Notes: generated by a model from the sequence alone, not told the origin. A stretch of 64,000 nucleotides of DNA from Hymenopus coronatus (GCA_030762935.1 CM060880.1:17415001-17479000), one strand, 5' to 3'; counted from the first letter of the stretch, positions 1 to 11,344 are shown. Made by a program: numbers and translations.

Positions 1-617
1 TTCAACACAAAACTTTATTTACAAAGTTACAGTAGATACCTTACTCTATTTCTAAACGTAATCTCCATTCTGTCAATATATTTATTGTCACTTGGTTCTA
101 GTTTCTCAATACCGATGTTATACATTTCTACTGCCAAAGAACTTATTCGTTTTTATGAATGCACAAAATGATCAGCCAATCGAATTTTATAGATAAATAA
201 CGCAAGTTTATGGTGATAATGCAATGAATGGCTTCAGTGAGATAATGACACATAATTTACGAGTAATCTTGGAAGAACCAGTGTCTACGATAAAAACCAG
301 TGTGGAAGTTCATCAGTTGTTATGGAGGACTTCAAAGCAAATGTTGATAAAGGAATTCAGAAAAACAGGAGTTTCACTTTGGACACTGTACATGACTTTG
401 GATGGAAAAGATTTCCCACCAGATGAAGACCTCGAAGTGACAGTGACATCTTGGCTCAGATCTTTAGCGATTGAAGAGAATAACATCTGCGTTGAAAAAC
501 CAGACGATAAACAAATGCCTTGATAGCAATGACGATTACGTTGAAAAATAGAGTAAGGTACTTTGTAAATAACTTTCGTTATTGCCAAGTCGACTGTCAC
601 TTTCTTGATGGCCCTCG
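1..617 (+). mobile_element. Deleted mariner-like element, 5' truncated by window
   Basis: Same family as 14740-15373. It holds a mutated, internally deleted transposase: a start region around QPIEFYR.ITQVYGDNAM (about 172-226) joined to a C-terminal part. Its right terminus is an inverted repeat ending GATGGCCCTCG at 617 followed by TA (618-619), the mariner target dinucleotide. Frame breaks make it inactive. The outer ~50 bases of the left terminus lie before base 1. Confidence 0.7.
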
Positions 618-690
618 TACATAAGTTTTCATCGTATGAAAATTCGGGATATTTAGATTGCTGAGAGAATTTTAGCATTAGTTTCCACAA

Positions 691-820
691 CAACCAATTT
701 GAACGTGTGGTGCAATTGATGAACATGTTTCCACGGAAACATCTATCATACTGCATTACTTTCCAAGTAACCAGTTTGAAAGTGTGGTATATTTGCAGAA
801 CACGTAACCATGGAAATAGT
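691..820 (+). repeat. Tandem duplication, two diverged ~60-bp copies
   Basis: CAACAACCAATTTGAACGTG (about 688) and the matching segment starting AAGTAACCAGTTTGAAAGTG (about 764) begin two diverged copies, each ending in a CCACGGAAA/CCATGGAAA motif. It lies in the intron just upstream of exon A. No function is evident. Confidence 0.55.
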
Positions 821-955
821 TGAGGCAAATTAAAACGCCTCGCCAATTTAAAGCAGACGTGTCTGTTATGTAACATTGTTTGTAGTGGGCGGAACTTTAA
901 ATTGAAAGATTAAGAGCTGCCCCCGTCTGACATGTGCTTGTTGTGTTGGTTGCAG

Positions 956-1123
956 TGGGCGGTATGAGCCGGCCGCCCAAGCCAGCTCCGCAGGTGAAGA
1001 AGGTGCCGCCTCCAGCAGTACCTGATGTGTTCCGTCACTCCGGGTCCAGCTTCGGCTCTGCCGGGTACAGCAGCTCCGAGGATGGATGTTTCCTTCCGGA
1101 GGGCCAGCCCCCCGTACCCCGAG
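956..1123 (+). CDS. ckn: Caskin exon A: proline-rich segment
   Basis: First exon of the gene seen here, bounded by an acceptor (tgttggttgcag, ending at 955) and a strong donor (GAG|gtgagt at 1124). It enters on base 2 of a codon and leaves after base 1. The 55 whole codons include RPPKPAPQVKKVPPPAVP, a basic PxxP-rich stretch of the kind bound by SH3 domains, followed by a Ser-rich segment ending in EGQPPVPR. The Met at 964 is in frame but internal; nothing shows that it is a start. The last ~55 bases resemble the repeat unit of the minisatellite that fills the start of the next intron. Confidence 0.8.
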
Positions 1124-1191
1124 GTGAGTGTGAAAATGAGCTCTAGGCATGTCTGGTTTCCTTCTGGGGGGAAATGGCCCTGCATTTCCAG

Positions 1192-1259
<68 letters not shown>

Positions 1260-1806
1260 GGTAGCTCTAAGGATATCTGTTTCTTTCTGGGAGAGGACAG
1301 GCCCCTGCATCTCATCTCCAGGTATATAACAGTAGTTCTAAGGATATCTGTTTCTTTCTGGGAGAGGACAGACCCCTGCATCTCCAGGTATATATAACAG
1401 TAGTTCTAAGGATATCTGTTTCTTTCTGGGAGAGGACAGGCCCTTGCATCTCCAGATATATATATATATAACAGTAGCTCTAAGGATATCTGTTTCTTTC
1501 TGGGAGAGGACAGGCCCCTGCATCTCCAGATATATATAACAGTAGCTCTAAGGATATCTGTTTCTTTCTGGGAGAGGACAGGCCCCTGCATCTCATCTCC
1601 AGGTATATAACAGTAGTTCTAAGGATATCTGTTTCTTTCTGGGAGAGGACAGACCCCTGCATCTCCAGGTATATATATAACAGTAGTTCTAAGGATATCT
1701 GTTTCTTTCTGGGAGAGGACAGGCCCCTGCATCTCCAGATATATATATAACAGTAGCTCTAAGGATATCTGTTTCTTTCTGGGAGAGGACAGGCCCCTGC
1801 ATCTCC

Positions 1807-1843
<37 letters not shown>

Positions 1844-3190
1844 AGTAGCTCTAAGGATATCTGTTTCTTTCTGGGAGAGGACAGGTCCCTGCATCTCCAG
1901 ATATATATAAAACAGTAGCTCTAAGGATATCTGTTTCTTTCTGGGAGAGGACAGGCCCCTGCATCTCCAGGTATATAACAGTAGTTCTAAGGATATCTGT
2001 TTCTTTCTGGGAGAGGACAGGTCCCTGCATCTCCAGATATATATATATAACAGTAGCTCTAAGGATATCTGTTTCTTTCTGGGAGAGGACAGGTCCCTGC
2101 ATCTCCAGATATATATAAAACAGTAGCTCTAAGGATATCTGTTTCTTTCTGGGAGAGGACAGGCCCCTGCATCTCCAGGTATATAACAGTAGTTCTAAGG
2201 ATATCTGTTTCTTTCTGGGAGAGGACAGGCCCCTGCATCTCCAGGTATATATATAACAGTAGCTTTAAGGATATCTGTTTCTTTCTGGGAGAGGACAGGT
2301 CCCTGCATCTCCAGGTATATATATAACAGTAGCTTTAAGGATATCTGTTTCTTTCTGGGAGAGGACAGGTCCCTGCATCTCCAGGTATATAACAGTAGTT
2401 CTAAGCTGGGAGGGGACATGCCCCTGCATCTTCAGGTATATAACAGTAGTTCTAAGGAGATCTGTTTATTTCTGGGAGGGGGACAGGCCCCTGCATATCT
2501 CCAGTTAGCTATAACAGTAGCTCTAAGGATGTATGCTTTATTCCGGGGGTACGGGCCTCTGCATCTCCAGTTGAATATGTAACTCATAAGCATATATGTT
2601 TATTTCTGGAAATACAGAACCCTGAACCTCCAGGTGACTATGTAACTCTACGGATATCTGTTTATTTCTGGAGATACAGAGCCCTGAATCTCCAAGTGCC
2701 TATGTAACTCTAAGGATGTCTGTTTATTTCTGGAAATATAGGCCCCTGAATCTCCAAGTGACTATGTAACTCTGAGGATATCTGTTTATTTCTGGAGTCA
2801 CAGGCCTCTGCATCTCCAGGTGATATACAACTCATAAGCATATATGTTTATTTATGGAAATATAGGCCCCTGAATCTCCAAGTGACTATGTAACTCTAAG
2901 GATATCTGTTTATTTCTGGAAATACAGGCCCCTGCATCTCCAGGTGACGATGTAACTAAGTAGATATATGTTTATTTCTGGAAATACAAGCCCCTGCATC
3001 TCCAGATGATGATGTAACTAAGGATATCTGTTTCTTTCTGGAGGTACAGACCCCTTCATCGCCAGGTGAGTATGACAGAATATCTGGATGTCTATTTCCT
3101 CTGGATGGCCAGCCCGCTGCACCTCCAAGAGTGGGACAGCAGCTCTGAGGGTGCTTGTTTCCTTCTAAAAGGACCAGGCGGACTGCAGAA
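1124..3190 (+). repeat. Minisatellite of ~30 units derived from exon A 3' end
   Basis: Units of about 60-90 bp repeat head to tail. The core is GGATATCTGTTTCTTTCTGG, GAGAGGACAGGCCCCTGCAT, CTCCAG|gtatat and a variable (TA)n spacer. About 16 units between 1260 and 2400 are nearly identical; units from 2400 to 3060 are diverged and have a gtgact-type end; the copies at 1138-1192 and 3086-3133 look most like exon A. Each unit keeps a CAG|GT at the place matching the exon A donor (1124). Minus-strand open frames across it are a by-product of the repeat and not genes. Confidence 0.9.
1207..1256. repeat. (TA)n microsatellite after (GT)n
   Basis: A GT run at about 1193-1209 passes into an uninterrupted TA run. 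Shorter TA runs sit at the same place in the following minisatellite units, the longest at about 1810-1840. Confidence 0.95.
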
Positions 3191-3900
3191 CACAGCATCA
3201 CTAACTAGTTGATGTTACAGCATGCTCACACCTTGTTCCCATGGTAACTGAACAGCACGGAGCATCAGTAACCAAGTTGACATTAGTGCACGCTGTATAT
3301 GTTCGCCACCATGGCGACTCTACATCACAGAAAAGAACTGCAATAAATTAAAGAGTTGCCATGGTCACCGAGATGACGGTTACCGTGTACTCTAGACCAG
3401 GAAAGAATTGCGCCGCTAAATTTGATAACCAAATCGGGAAAATGTCCGTACATGGGACCCGGAGGATAACGAGAAACAAGTATTGGTTGTCGCCGGCCTT
3501 TGTGACTTACTTACATAACAGATATTTACGTGCAGATGGAACTGGCAGAGGAACAAACCGCGAGAGATATGTAACACGATATCCGTGTGGCAGTGGGGTA
3601 AGGTTCGACTCCCGCTCAGGTGCTGTTTTGTGTTCATATCAGATCACTCGGTGGGTTCTCAGTTTTAAAGTGGCAGAACATAGCAACCAGCCGCCACTAG
3701 TAATGCCAATGTGTTCATGCTAATAACACCAGCCGCCGCTGCGATCAGATCCTGGTGATGACCAGCTCACTCAGGCGTCTGTTTACGTAAATAACGTTAC
3801 AAGCCGCCACTATGAGTAGGTCCTGCTACAAGGTACTACGCGCACCTTATCTTGGGCGCTAATTATTTGTGAAGCGAGAGCGTTGTCAAACAAACAAAGT
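3191..3900. other. Intron sequence, mostly unassigned
   Basis: No gene is supported. There is a tRNA-like B-box (GGTTCGACTCC at about 3602-3612), perhaps a SINE remnant, and a repeated AAGCCGCCAC motif at about 3688, 3731 and 3810 that recurs at about 6285 and 6350 on the far side of the repeat cluster. The open frame 3361-3723 has no recognised domain. Confidence 0.4.
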
Positions 3901-6057
3901 TTTTACTTTCTCTAATGTACTATGTACATAGGTATTGCATTGCACCCAAAAAATTCGTTACCGAGATTTCACGGGAAATACATGTTTTGGACCCCTGAAT
4001 AAAAAATCTGATGTGTTCCATTCACATAACTTTCTCTATCTCTCTGTATGTAACAAATTATTGTTAATAAGCTTATCTTTTATTTATTTCATGTTAATCG
4101 AGGACAATTAGCAGAAATAGTCTTATTCCTTGCTTTATTGTAAATACAAGCAAAATAAGGGAGTACCATAGGTTAAAGTGAAAGCCAAAAGCTGGTTGCT
4201 ATGTAACTGATGTTCCTTTGTTTGTGTGGACAGGAGTTGACAAATTCCTGTATGAGAAAAGTATAAGTTTTTCAAAGTTGAAACCAAGAAAAAGGAATAT
4301 CTCAAAAACGATCAACTCCACGAAAAAAAGTGTATAACATAAATTGTGTATTTTAACGTGTTCTACATTTTTTGTGGGTTAATTTTTGTCAAATGCATCC
4401 AGAATGAAGTAGTCTTCAGAGGCTATTCCCAGAAAATTCAAAATATACATTTTATTAGTCAGGTAAATAACTTTAATATACGATATTTTAATCAAAATCG
4501 TTAGAGCCATTTTTTAGAAAATCAAAATTTTCGAAAAAAGTTCCAAGTAAAGGGTAGTTTGGGGTGGGCGGATTTTTCTCAAAATCTTCGTGTTGCATCC
4601 CTGGAAGATACTAAACTTAAATACCAAGTTTGGTATTTTACCGACTTTTCGTTTTTGAGTTATCGTGTTCACGGACACACGGACACACACGGACCTTTTT
4701 CTGAAAATACTTTTTTTGGATACAGGGGACCCTAAAACATATATTTCCGGTGAAATCTCGGTATCGAATTTTTTGGTGGAGTGCAATACATTCTCTATAC
4801 ACTATGTACATAGTGAGTATAGAGAAAGTAAAAAACAACACATTTTTAGAAAAAGGTCCATGTGTGCGCGTATCTTGGTATTTAAGTTGGGTATCTTCCA
4901 AGAATGCGATACGAAGATTTTCAAGAAAATTCCCCCACCTCAAACTACCCTTTACATGTAACTTTTTCGAACATTTTGATTTTCTCAAAAATGGCTGGAA
5001 CAGTTTTGATTAAAATAACACATGTTTAAGATATTTGTATGACAAACGAAATGTAAATCTTGAATTTTCTGGGAATGGCCTTTGAAGGCCTCTTCATTCT
5101 GGATGACTTTTATATAACTGGCAAACCGTGAGTGATATACAAAAACTTACTACACAAAAAATGTAGATCTCATTAAAATACAGTTTGTCTTATAAATACA
5201 TTTTTACTTTCTCTATACGTACTATGTACATAGTGTATAGAGAAGGTATTGTATTGCACCCAAAAATGCCAAACCGAGATTTCACCGGAAATACACGTTT
5301 TGAGACCCCCTGAATGAAAAAAAATAGAAAAATGTCCATGTGTGTGCCTGTCTGTTACTTGGTGTGTCTGTGGACAGCATAGCTCAAAAACGAAAAGTCC
5401 GTTATATAATTTAAGTTTAGCATATTCCAAGGATGCGACACAAAGATTTTGAGAAAAATACCCCACTCCAACTATCCTTGACATGGGAAAAGTTTTGAAA
5501 ATTTTGATTTTTCCAAAATGGCTCTTAACTATTTTGATTAAAATACCATATATTAAAACTATTTACATCCCAAATAAAATGCACATCTTGAATTTTCTGG
5601 AAATAGGTCTGAAGACCTCATTAATCTGGATGATTTTTTTTTGGATTTTGCATAAATAGTAAACCATAAGAGATATACAAAAAACTTACTACACAATATA
5701 TGCAGATCTCGTTAAAACACATATTTTATGTCACAAACCTTTTTTCATGGAGTTGGCCGTTTACGAGATATTCTTTGTTATCAATTTCAGTTTTATAATA
5801 CTTACGTTTCACGATTCGGAATTTGCCAACTCTTGGCAATGCAAAGAAACGGATTTCATCTATATGGCAATCAGCTTTTAAAAGATTTGACTATCGTTTT
5901 AGCCTAGTGTGTTACCTTATTTTCCTTCTACTTACACGAAAGAATTTCTGCTAATGTTTATCTCGATTAGCATGAAATAGACAGAAGAACACACTTTTTA
6001 AGACTAATTTGTTATAGAGATGTAGAGAAAGTCATGTGAGTGGAACAATCAGGTTTT
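3901..6057. mobile_element. Cluster of HINE-like repeat copies in both orientations
   Basis: Define forward as starting TCTGATGTGTTCCATTCACA and ending in a palindrome (CTATGTACATAG core) plus AGAGAAAGTAAAAA. This cluster holds a reverse end fragment (3901-3998), a forward copy (3999-4830), a reverse copy lacking its palindromic end (4836-5199) and a full reverse copy (5200-6057). Shared internal landmarks are a CA/GT-rich stretch about 150 bases from the palindrome, ATTTCCGGTGAAATCTCGGT, and CCAGCTTTTGACTATCACTT. No intact protein is encoded. Confidence 0.75.
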
Positions 6058-6945
6058 TAATTTTAGTTCCTTTTAATCTGTTCTTACGAGGCTTTGTTTT
6101 GAATGGTTTTATCGTTTTTACTAAATGTTTAGCACTGGATGGATTTTAATACATGTTTTCTTTCTACTTTTAGCTGTTATTTTATCTGTGATAATTTTTA
6201 TCATGATTTTAGCTCTGGACTCCTGTCAATTTTAGGTTTATAAGGACACTATAACCTAGCAGTTGAGTGCCCTAAATCATCATTAAGCCGCCACTGCTGC
6301 TAATACACCCAAACGTCCACTGTTGGCGAACTGTTTAGCAACATTACAAGCCGCCTCGGTAATGTTTCCCCACAATCAATACATATGGACACCTACCTAC
6401 ACATATATTTACTTTCTACTCCAGTAGAAGGTGGCAACCCTGTTTACAGCGGGCGGACTGGTTTTTACACCAAATTAAATATTGTAGGCGTTGACTTCCA
6501 TTCGGATACGATTTAGAGAAGGCCTTGGTAAAGGGCAGATTTAGAACGAGATTTAGCTTGTATTTTCCACGGAAATAAAGCGGCGATAGTGATGTTTGTA
6601 TTGTTATCTAATCATGGCCTCCCGTATTAATATGGATGATAAAGTTGTTTATTGAGCCGTAAAGCGGAAGGTCGAAGCTCGAATGGCGCAAGTGGTACCA
6701 TATTATTGCTGTGCTTACCTGCCCTGGCTTTTATAGCAAATGCATTAAACAGGGGTCGTTGAACTCGTCGGGATGCTCGGTGGCGGAGTTTTTTACGTTA
6801 CGGAAACAGAGACAGACATTTCACGGTATTCTGTCTTGCTGGTAATATGAACATAGAGAAGGGTGAAATTAAGGTAATTGTTAAATATGGAAATAAATGT
6901 TCTGGCGAGTTTCTGAAATAATGCTCTCTAGAGCCTTTTACTTTC
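6058..6945. other. Unassigned intron sequence
   Basis: No coding or RNA feature is supported. The segment 6791-6870 (TACGTTACGGAAACAGAGAC onward) is repeated in direct orientation at 8306-8390, which points to a duplication or a further repeat family flanking the element at 6994-8302. Confidence 0.4.
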
Positions 6946-6949
6946 ATTA

Positions 6950-6993
<44 letters not shown>
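6950..6993. repeat. (TA)n microsatellite
   Basis: Uninterrupted TA run of about 42 bases located where the palindromic end of the adjacent reverse HINE-like copy should be; it may have grown from that palindrome. Confidence 0.95.
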
Positions 6994-6996
<3 letters not shown>

Positions 6997-7089
6997 GCTA
7001 GAGAAGGTATTGCACTCCACCAAAATTCGATGTTTTGAGGACCCTGAATCAAAAAAAGAATATTGAGAAAAAGGTCCGTATGTGTGTGT

Positions 7090-7618
7090 GCCATTTTTGA
7101 TAGTGTTTTAACGCACGCTTTTACTACAAATGGCACCGTAGGCGATGACTGATGAAACATGGAAAGAAGATGGAGCACCGGTTCTCCGGAGAACCAGGTG
7201 AAAACCCGCCCCCTGCGCCGCTTGTCCACCACAAATCCCACATGCGGTCGCTTGGGACCGAACCCGGGCCGCCTAAGTAAGAAGCGACATTGCAGATTCT
7301 AGTTCAGTTTTAGATTTAAACTCTGCCATTGGTCGATTGAAAAACATGGCTGCGCATGCCTAAGCAGATACAACGAACGGAAGACTGAATTTCGCGTTGG
7401 AAAGAAGAGCCGATTTTCAGAAACTCTATTATTTCGATCCACTTCATTTAGTACACCTAACCTAACCTAAGTGACCTAACCTCGACGAAATCTCGAAACC
7501 TGTCGTTAGCCATATTGCCTCCGCAACCAATAGAAAAGGCTCAGTCTAAAACTAAACTAGAATCAGCAATCTCGCAGGTGAGAATCGAGTGGTATTACCA
7601 CTCGGCCACGGCGCGGCC
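7090..7618 (-). mobile_element. tRNA-derived SINE (minus), split by a MITE
   Basis: On the minus strand the 5' end reads GCCGCGCCGTGGCCGAGTGG (A-box, about 7618-7599). The B-box (GGTTCGGTCCC) lies at about 7250-7260 and a tail region ends near 7090. The body (CACATGCGGTCGCTTGGGAC on +) matches the SINE at 61290 and the plus copy at 57658. The A-box and B-box parts are separated by the insertion 7283-7575. Confidence 0.72.
7283..7575. mobile_element. MITE nested in SINE, likely hAT-type
   Basis: The ends are inverted repeats: GCGACATTGCAGATTCTAG at the left and, on the other strand, GCGAGATTGCTGATTCTAG at the right, extending with mismatches over about 60 bases. Flanks AAGTAAGA (7275-7282) and AGGTGAGA (7576-7583) are a plausible 8-bp target duplication with two changes. 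No coding sequence. Confidence 0.6.
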
Positions 7619-8389
7619 CGCTTGTCTGTCTGTGGTTGTTTTTGTGGGCGGCATTTCAAAAACGAAAAGACCGTTAAATATAAAACTTAGTATTTAGGTT
7701 TAGTAACTTACAAGGATGAGATACGAAGCACTTCAAGACAATCCCCCCACTACAAACTACCCTTTACATGGTAAAATATTTGAAAATGTTATTTTTCTCA
7801 ACAATGTCTAACTATTTTGATTAAAATAACGCATATTAAATATATTTATGTTAGAAATAAAATGTATATTTTGAATTTTCTAGGAATAGTCTCTAAAGGC
7901 CTCTTTATTCTGGGCGAGTTTTGCAGAATTTTGCATAACCGTTAAACCGTAAGACATAAGCAAAAATGTACCGCACAAAATGTAGATCTCATTAAAAAAC
8001 ATAATTTTATGTCATATAAGCTTTTCTTGTAGAGTTGACCGTTTTCGAGATATTCCTTTTTATTGATCTCAGTTTTAAACCACCTTAGCTTTTGTCAAAT
8101 CTCAATTGTTTCACTTAGCAACCGGATTTAAAACATTTGACAGTCACTTTTGTCTTATTTGCCTTCTACTTACAAGGAAGCAAGTAGTAAGCCCAGCGCT
8201 TATCTCGATTAGCATGATGTAGATAAAAGAATAATCTTTTGTAAGAATAGTATGTGTATGGAACAGCTAGAGAAATATATGTGAATGTAACACATCAGAT
8301 TTTCTACGTTATGGAAAGAGAGACAGTAATTTCACAGAATAACATTTTACGGCATTCACTATTGCTGCTAATATGAACATAAAGAAGGG

Positions 8390-9290
8390 TGAATATTTGG
8401 AATTTTCAGGGAATAGCCTCTGAAGAGCTCTTTATTGGGTTGAGTTTCGCATAAGATTAAACCGTATGAGACAGACAAAAACTTACTGTACAAAAAATTT
8501 AGATCTCGTCAAAACACTTAATTTATGTCCTTTACATTTTTGTTGTGGATGTAACCGTTTCCGAGATATTCCTTGTTATTGGTTTCAGTTGTAAAATACT
8601 TATACTTTTCTCAGATAGGAAGTGTCCGTTTTTCTTTTGTTCTACTCCTGATCTAAGAAAAGATACAATTTGCAATGACAATCGCATGACAACTTTTAAA
8701 ACATTTGACTATCACTTTATTATAGCGCATTCCTTTAGTTTCCTTCTTCTTATAAAGAAGTAAGTACTAAGACAATTACTGCTCATGTTTATCTCAATTA
8801 ACATGGTTTAGAAAGAAAAATAATCTTTAGTAAGAAGCTTGATTGTAGAGCAGCTAGAGCAAATCATGTGAGTGTAACATATCAGATTTCCGCAAAATTC
8901 ACCCAGAATAAAGATGTCTCCAGAGACCATTCCCAGAAAATTCAAGATATACTTTTTAATTGTCATGTAAATATCTTTAATATACGATATTTTAATCAAA
9001 ATCATTAGAACAACTTTTGAAAAATTCAAACATTTCGAAAATTTTCCATGTAAAAGGTTGTTGGAAGTGGCGGGATTTTCTTGATAATGTTCGTTTCGAA
9101 TCCTTGGAGGATACTGAACGGACTTTTCATTTGTGAGCCATGCTGTACACGGACCTTTTTCTAAAAATGCTCTTTTTTGGATCCAGGGGACCCCAATACA
9201 TATATTTCCGGTGAAATCTCGGTATCGAATTTTTGGGTGGACTGCAATAATACCTTCTCTGTACATAGCACGTGTAGAGAAAGTAAAAAC
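8390..9290. mobile_element. Two truncated HINE-like copies, tail to tail
   Basis: Reverse copy 8390-8888 (ends CACATGATTTGC..-type, here ACATATCAGATTT) joins a 5'-truncated forward copy 8889-9290 that ends in the palindrome remnant and AGAGAAAGTAAAAA. Small open frames on both strands are chance. Confidence 0.65.
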
Positions 9291-9296
9291 AAATAT

Positions 9297-10250
9297 GATG
9301 TGTTTCAATCACCTGACTTTCTCTATATCTCTGCAACAAATTAATGTTAAAAAGCTTATGCTTCCTTTTAATTCATACTAATCGAATAAAACAACAGAAA
9401 TAATCTTATTACTTGAATCCATGCAAGCAGAAGGAAAATAAGGGAGTAGCAAAGTCTAAAGTATTAGTCTAAATCTGGTTGCTCTGTGACTGAAGTTCCT
9501 TTGTTTCTATGGACAAGAGTTGACAAATTCCCGTATGAGAGAAGTATAAGTTTTTTTATAACAAGGAATAACTAAAAAAAACTGATGTGTACCATTCACA
9601 TGACTTTCTACATATCCCTGCAACAAATAATTCTTAAAAAGCTTATACTTCTATTTACTTTATGCTAATCAGAAGAAATTAGCAGAAGTAGTCTTATTAC
9701 TCGCTTCCTTGTAAGTAGAAGGGAAATAAGGGACAACCGTAGGTTAAAGTGATAGTCAAAAGCTGGTTGCTATGTCAGTGAAGTTCCTTTGTTTATATGG
9801 ATAGGAGTTGACAAATTCCCGTATGAGAGAAGTATAAGTTTTTTATAACAAGGAATAACTAAAAAAAAGCTCCATGTAAAGGGTAGTTTGGGGTGGGGGG
9901 ATTTTTCTGAAAACCTTCGTGTCGCATCCCTGGAAGATACTAAACTTAAATACCAAGTTTGGTATTTTACCGACTTTCGTTTGTGAGTTATCGTGTTCAC
10001 AGACACACGGACACACACACACGCGCGCGCGCACGCACCTTTTTGTGAAAATAGTTTTTTTGGATACAGGGGACCCTAAAACATATATTTCCGGTGAAAT
10101 CTCAGTATCTAATTACTTTCTCCATACGCACTATGTACATAGTGTATAGAGAAAGTATTGCACTCCACCAAAAAGTCGATACCGAGATTTCACCGGAAAT
10201 ATATGTTTTAGGGTCCCCAATATAAAAAAAAAAACATTTTCACAAAAAGG

Positions 10251-10305
<55 letters not shown>

Positions 10306-11095
10306 GTGTGTGTCCGTGTGTCTGTGAACACGATAACTCAAAAACGAAAAGTCGGTTAAATACCAAACTTGGTATTTAAGTTTAGTATCTTCCAGGGATA
10401 CGACACGAAGATTTTGAGAAAAATCCCCCCACCCCCAACTACCCTTTACATGGAACTTTTTTCGAAAATTTTGATTTTCTCAAAAATGGCTCTAACGATT
10501 TTGATTAAAATTTCGGATATTAAACATATTTACCTGACAAATGAAATATATATTTTGAATTTTCTGGGAATAGACTCTGAAGAGTTGTTTATTCTGGATG
10601 AATTTTACTAAATTTTGAATAACTGCTAAACCGTAAGAGATGGACAAAAACTTACTACACAAAAAATGTACAGCACATTAAAATACACAATTTATGTTAT
10701 ATTCATTTTTTTCGTGGAGTTCCTCGTTTTTGTGACATTCCTTATTTTTTGTTTCTGCTATGAAAAACGTATACTTTTCTCATACAGGAACTTGTCAACT
10801 CCTATCCATATAAACAAAGGAACTTCATTGACATAGCAACCAGCTTTTGACTATCACTTTAACCTACGGTTGTCCCTTATTTCGCTCCTACTTACAAGGA
10901 TGCGAGTAATGAGACTATTTCTGCTAATTTTTTGTGATTAGCATAAAGTAAATAGAAGTATAAGCTTTTTAAGAATTATTTGTTGCAGGAATATGGAGAG
11001 TCATGTGAATGGTACACATCAGATTTTTTTTTGGTGGAGTGCAATACATTCTCTACACACTATGTACATAGTGCCTATAGAGAACGTAAAAATAG
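9297..11095. mobile_element. HINE-like tandem and head-to-head copies
   Basis: A forward 5' segment occurs twice in tandem (9297-9575 and 9576-9868), each ending AGTATAAGTTTTTTATAACA and AGGAATAACT. The forward body continues to about 10110, where it meets a full reverse copy (10110-11030) at one shared palindrome (TATGTACATA at about 10132-10141). A last forward end (11031-11095) follows. The middle contains a long (GT)n tract. Confidence 0.72.
10255..10313. repeat. (GT)n microsatellite inside HINE-like copy
   Basis: GT run with a single C interruption. It occupies the place where other copies have a short GTGTGTCCGTGTG-type stretch, so it is an expansion of the internal dinucleotide tract of the family. 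Confidence 0.95.
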
Positions 11096-11344
11096 TTGTT
11101 AGTAATAGTAAGAAATCGCACGTCTGGCGTTCTCAGTGAACAGATGGTCAAGACTGGTTTCTCAAACCCAGCCCCGTTTCACGGCTGTGGCGGGGATCTT
11201 CTTTCACCAGAACCATGCTCCATCCTCCACAGAATCTGAATTGTGCATGCGTTTGAAGTTAGAAATGATGAAAACCTAACGTTCAAGAATCTAGTCAGCG
11301 AGTTGTTTCTCAAGTTAAAGCCACCGATGTGACCGCAGAAGCTA

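Larger units (their letters stand above)
6994..8302 (-). mobile_element. HINE-like copy with nested SINE and MITE
   Basis: Reverse copy interrupted after GTCCGTATGTGTGTGTG (about 7090). It resumes at about 7620 with the TCAAAAACGAAAAGACCGTT landmark and ends at ACACATCAGATTTT. The interruption is a minus-strand SINE that itself carries a MITE (7283-7575). Confidence 0.7.

Noticed and set aside
224..523. 99-codon + strand frame at the window start
   Set aside because: It spans shifted pieces of a deleted mariner transposase whose frame and catalytic region are lost; annotated as an element and not a gene.
866..2419. Series of overlapping minus-strand frames across the minisatellite
   Set aside because: They repeat the same peptide because the DNA unit repeats, and they change frame at each TA run. 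They lie antisense in an intron and match no family.
4514..5484. Overlapping ORFs on both strands in the HINE-like cluster
   Set aside because: The same frames recur at other copies with stops and shifts, and opposite-strand frames are equally open; there is no protein family resemblance.
7147..7160. CTGATGA-like string in the SINE at 7147 (also 61339) as a hammerhead core
   Set aside because: No stem-II hairpin follows and no GAAA...GTC box is correctly spaced; it is SINE body sequence.
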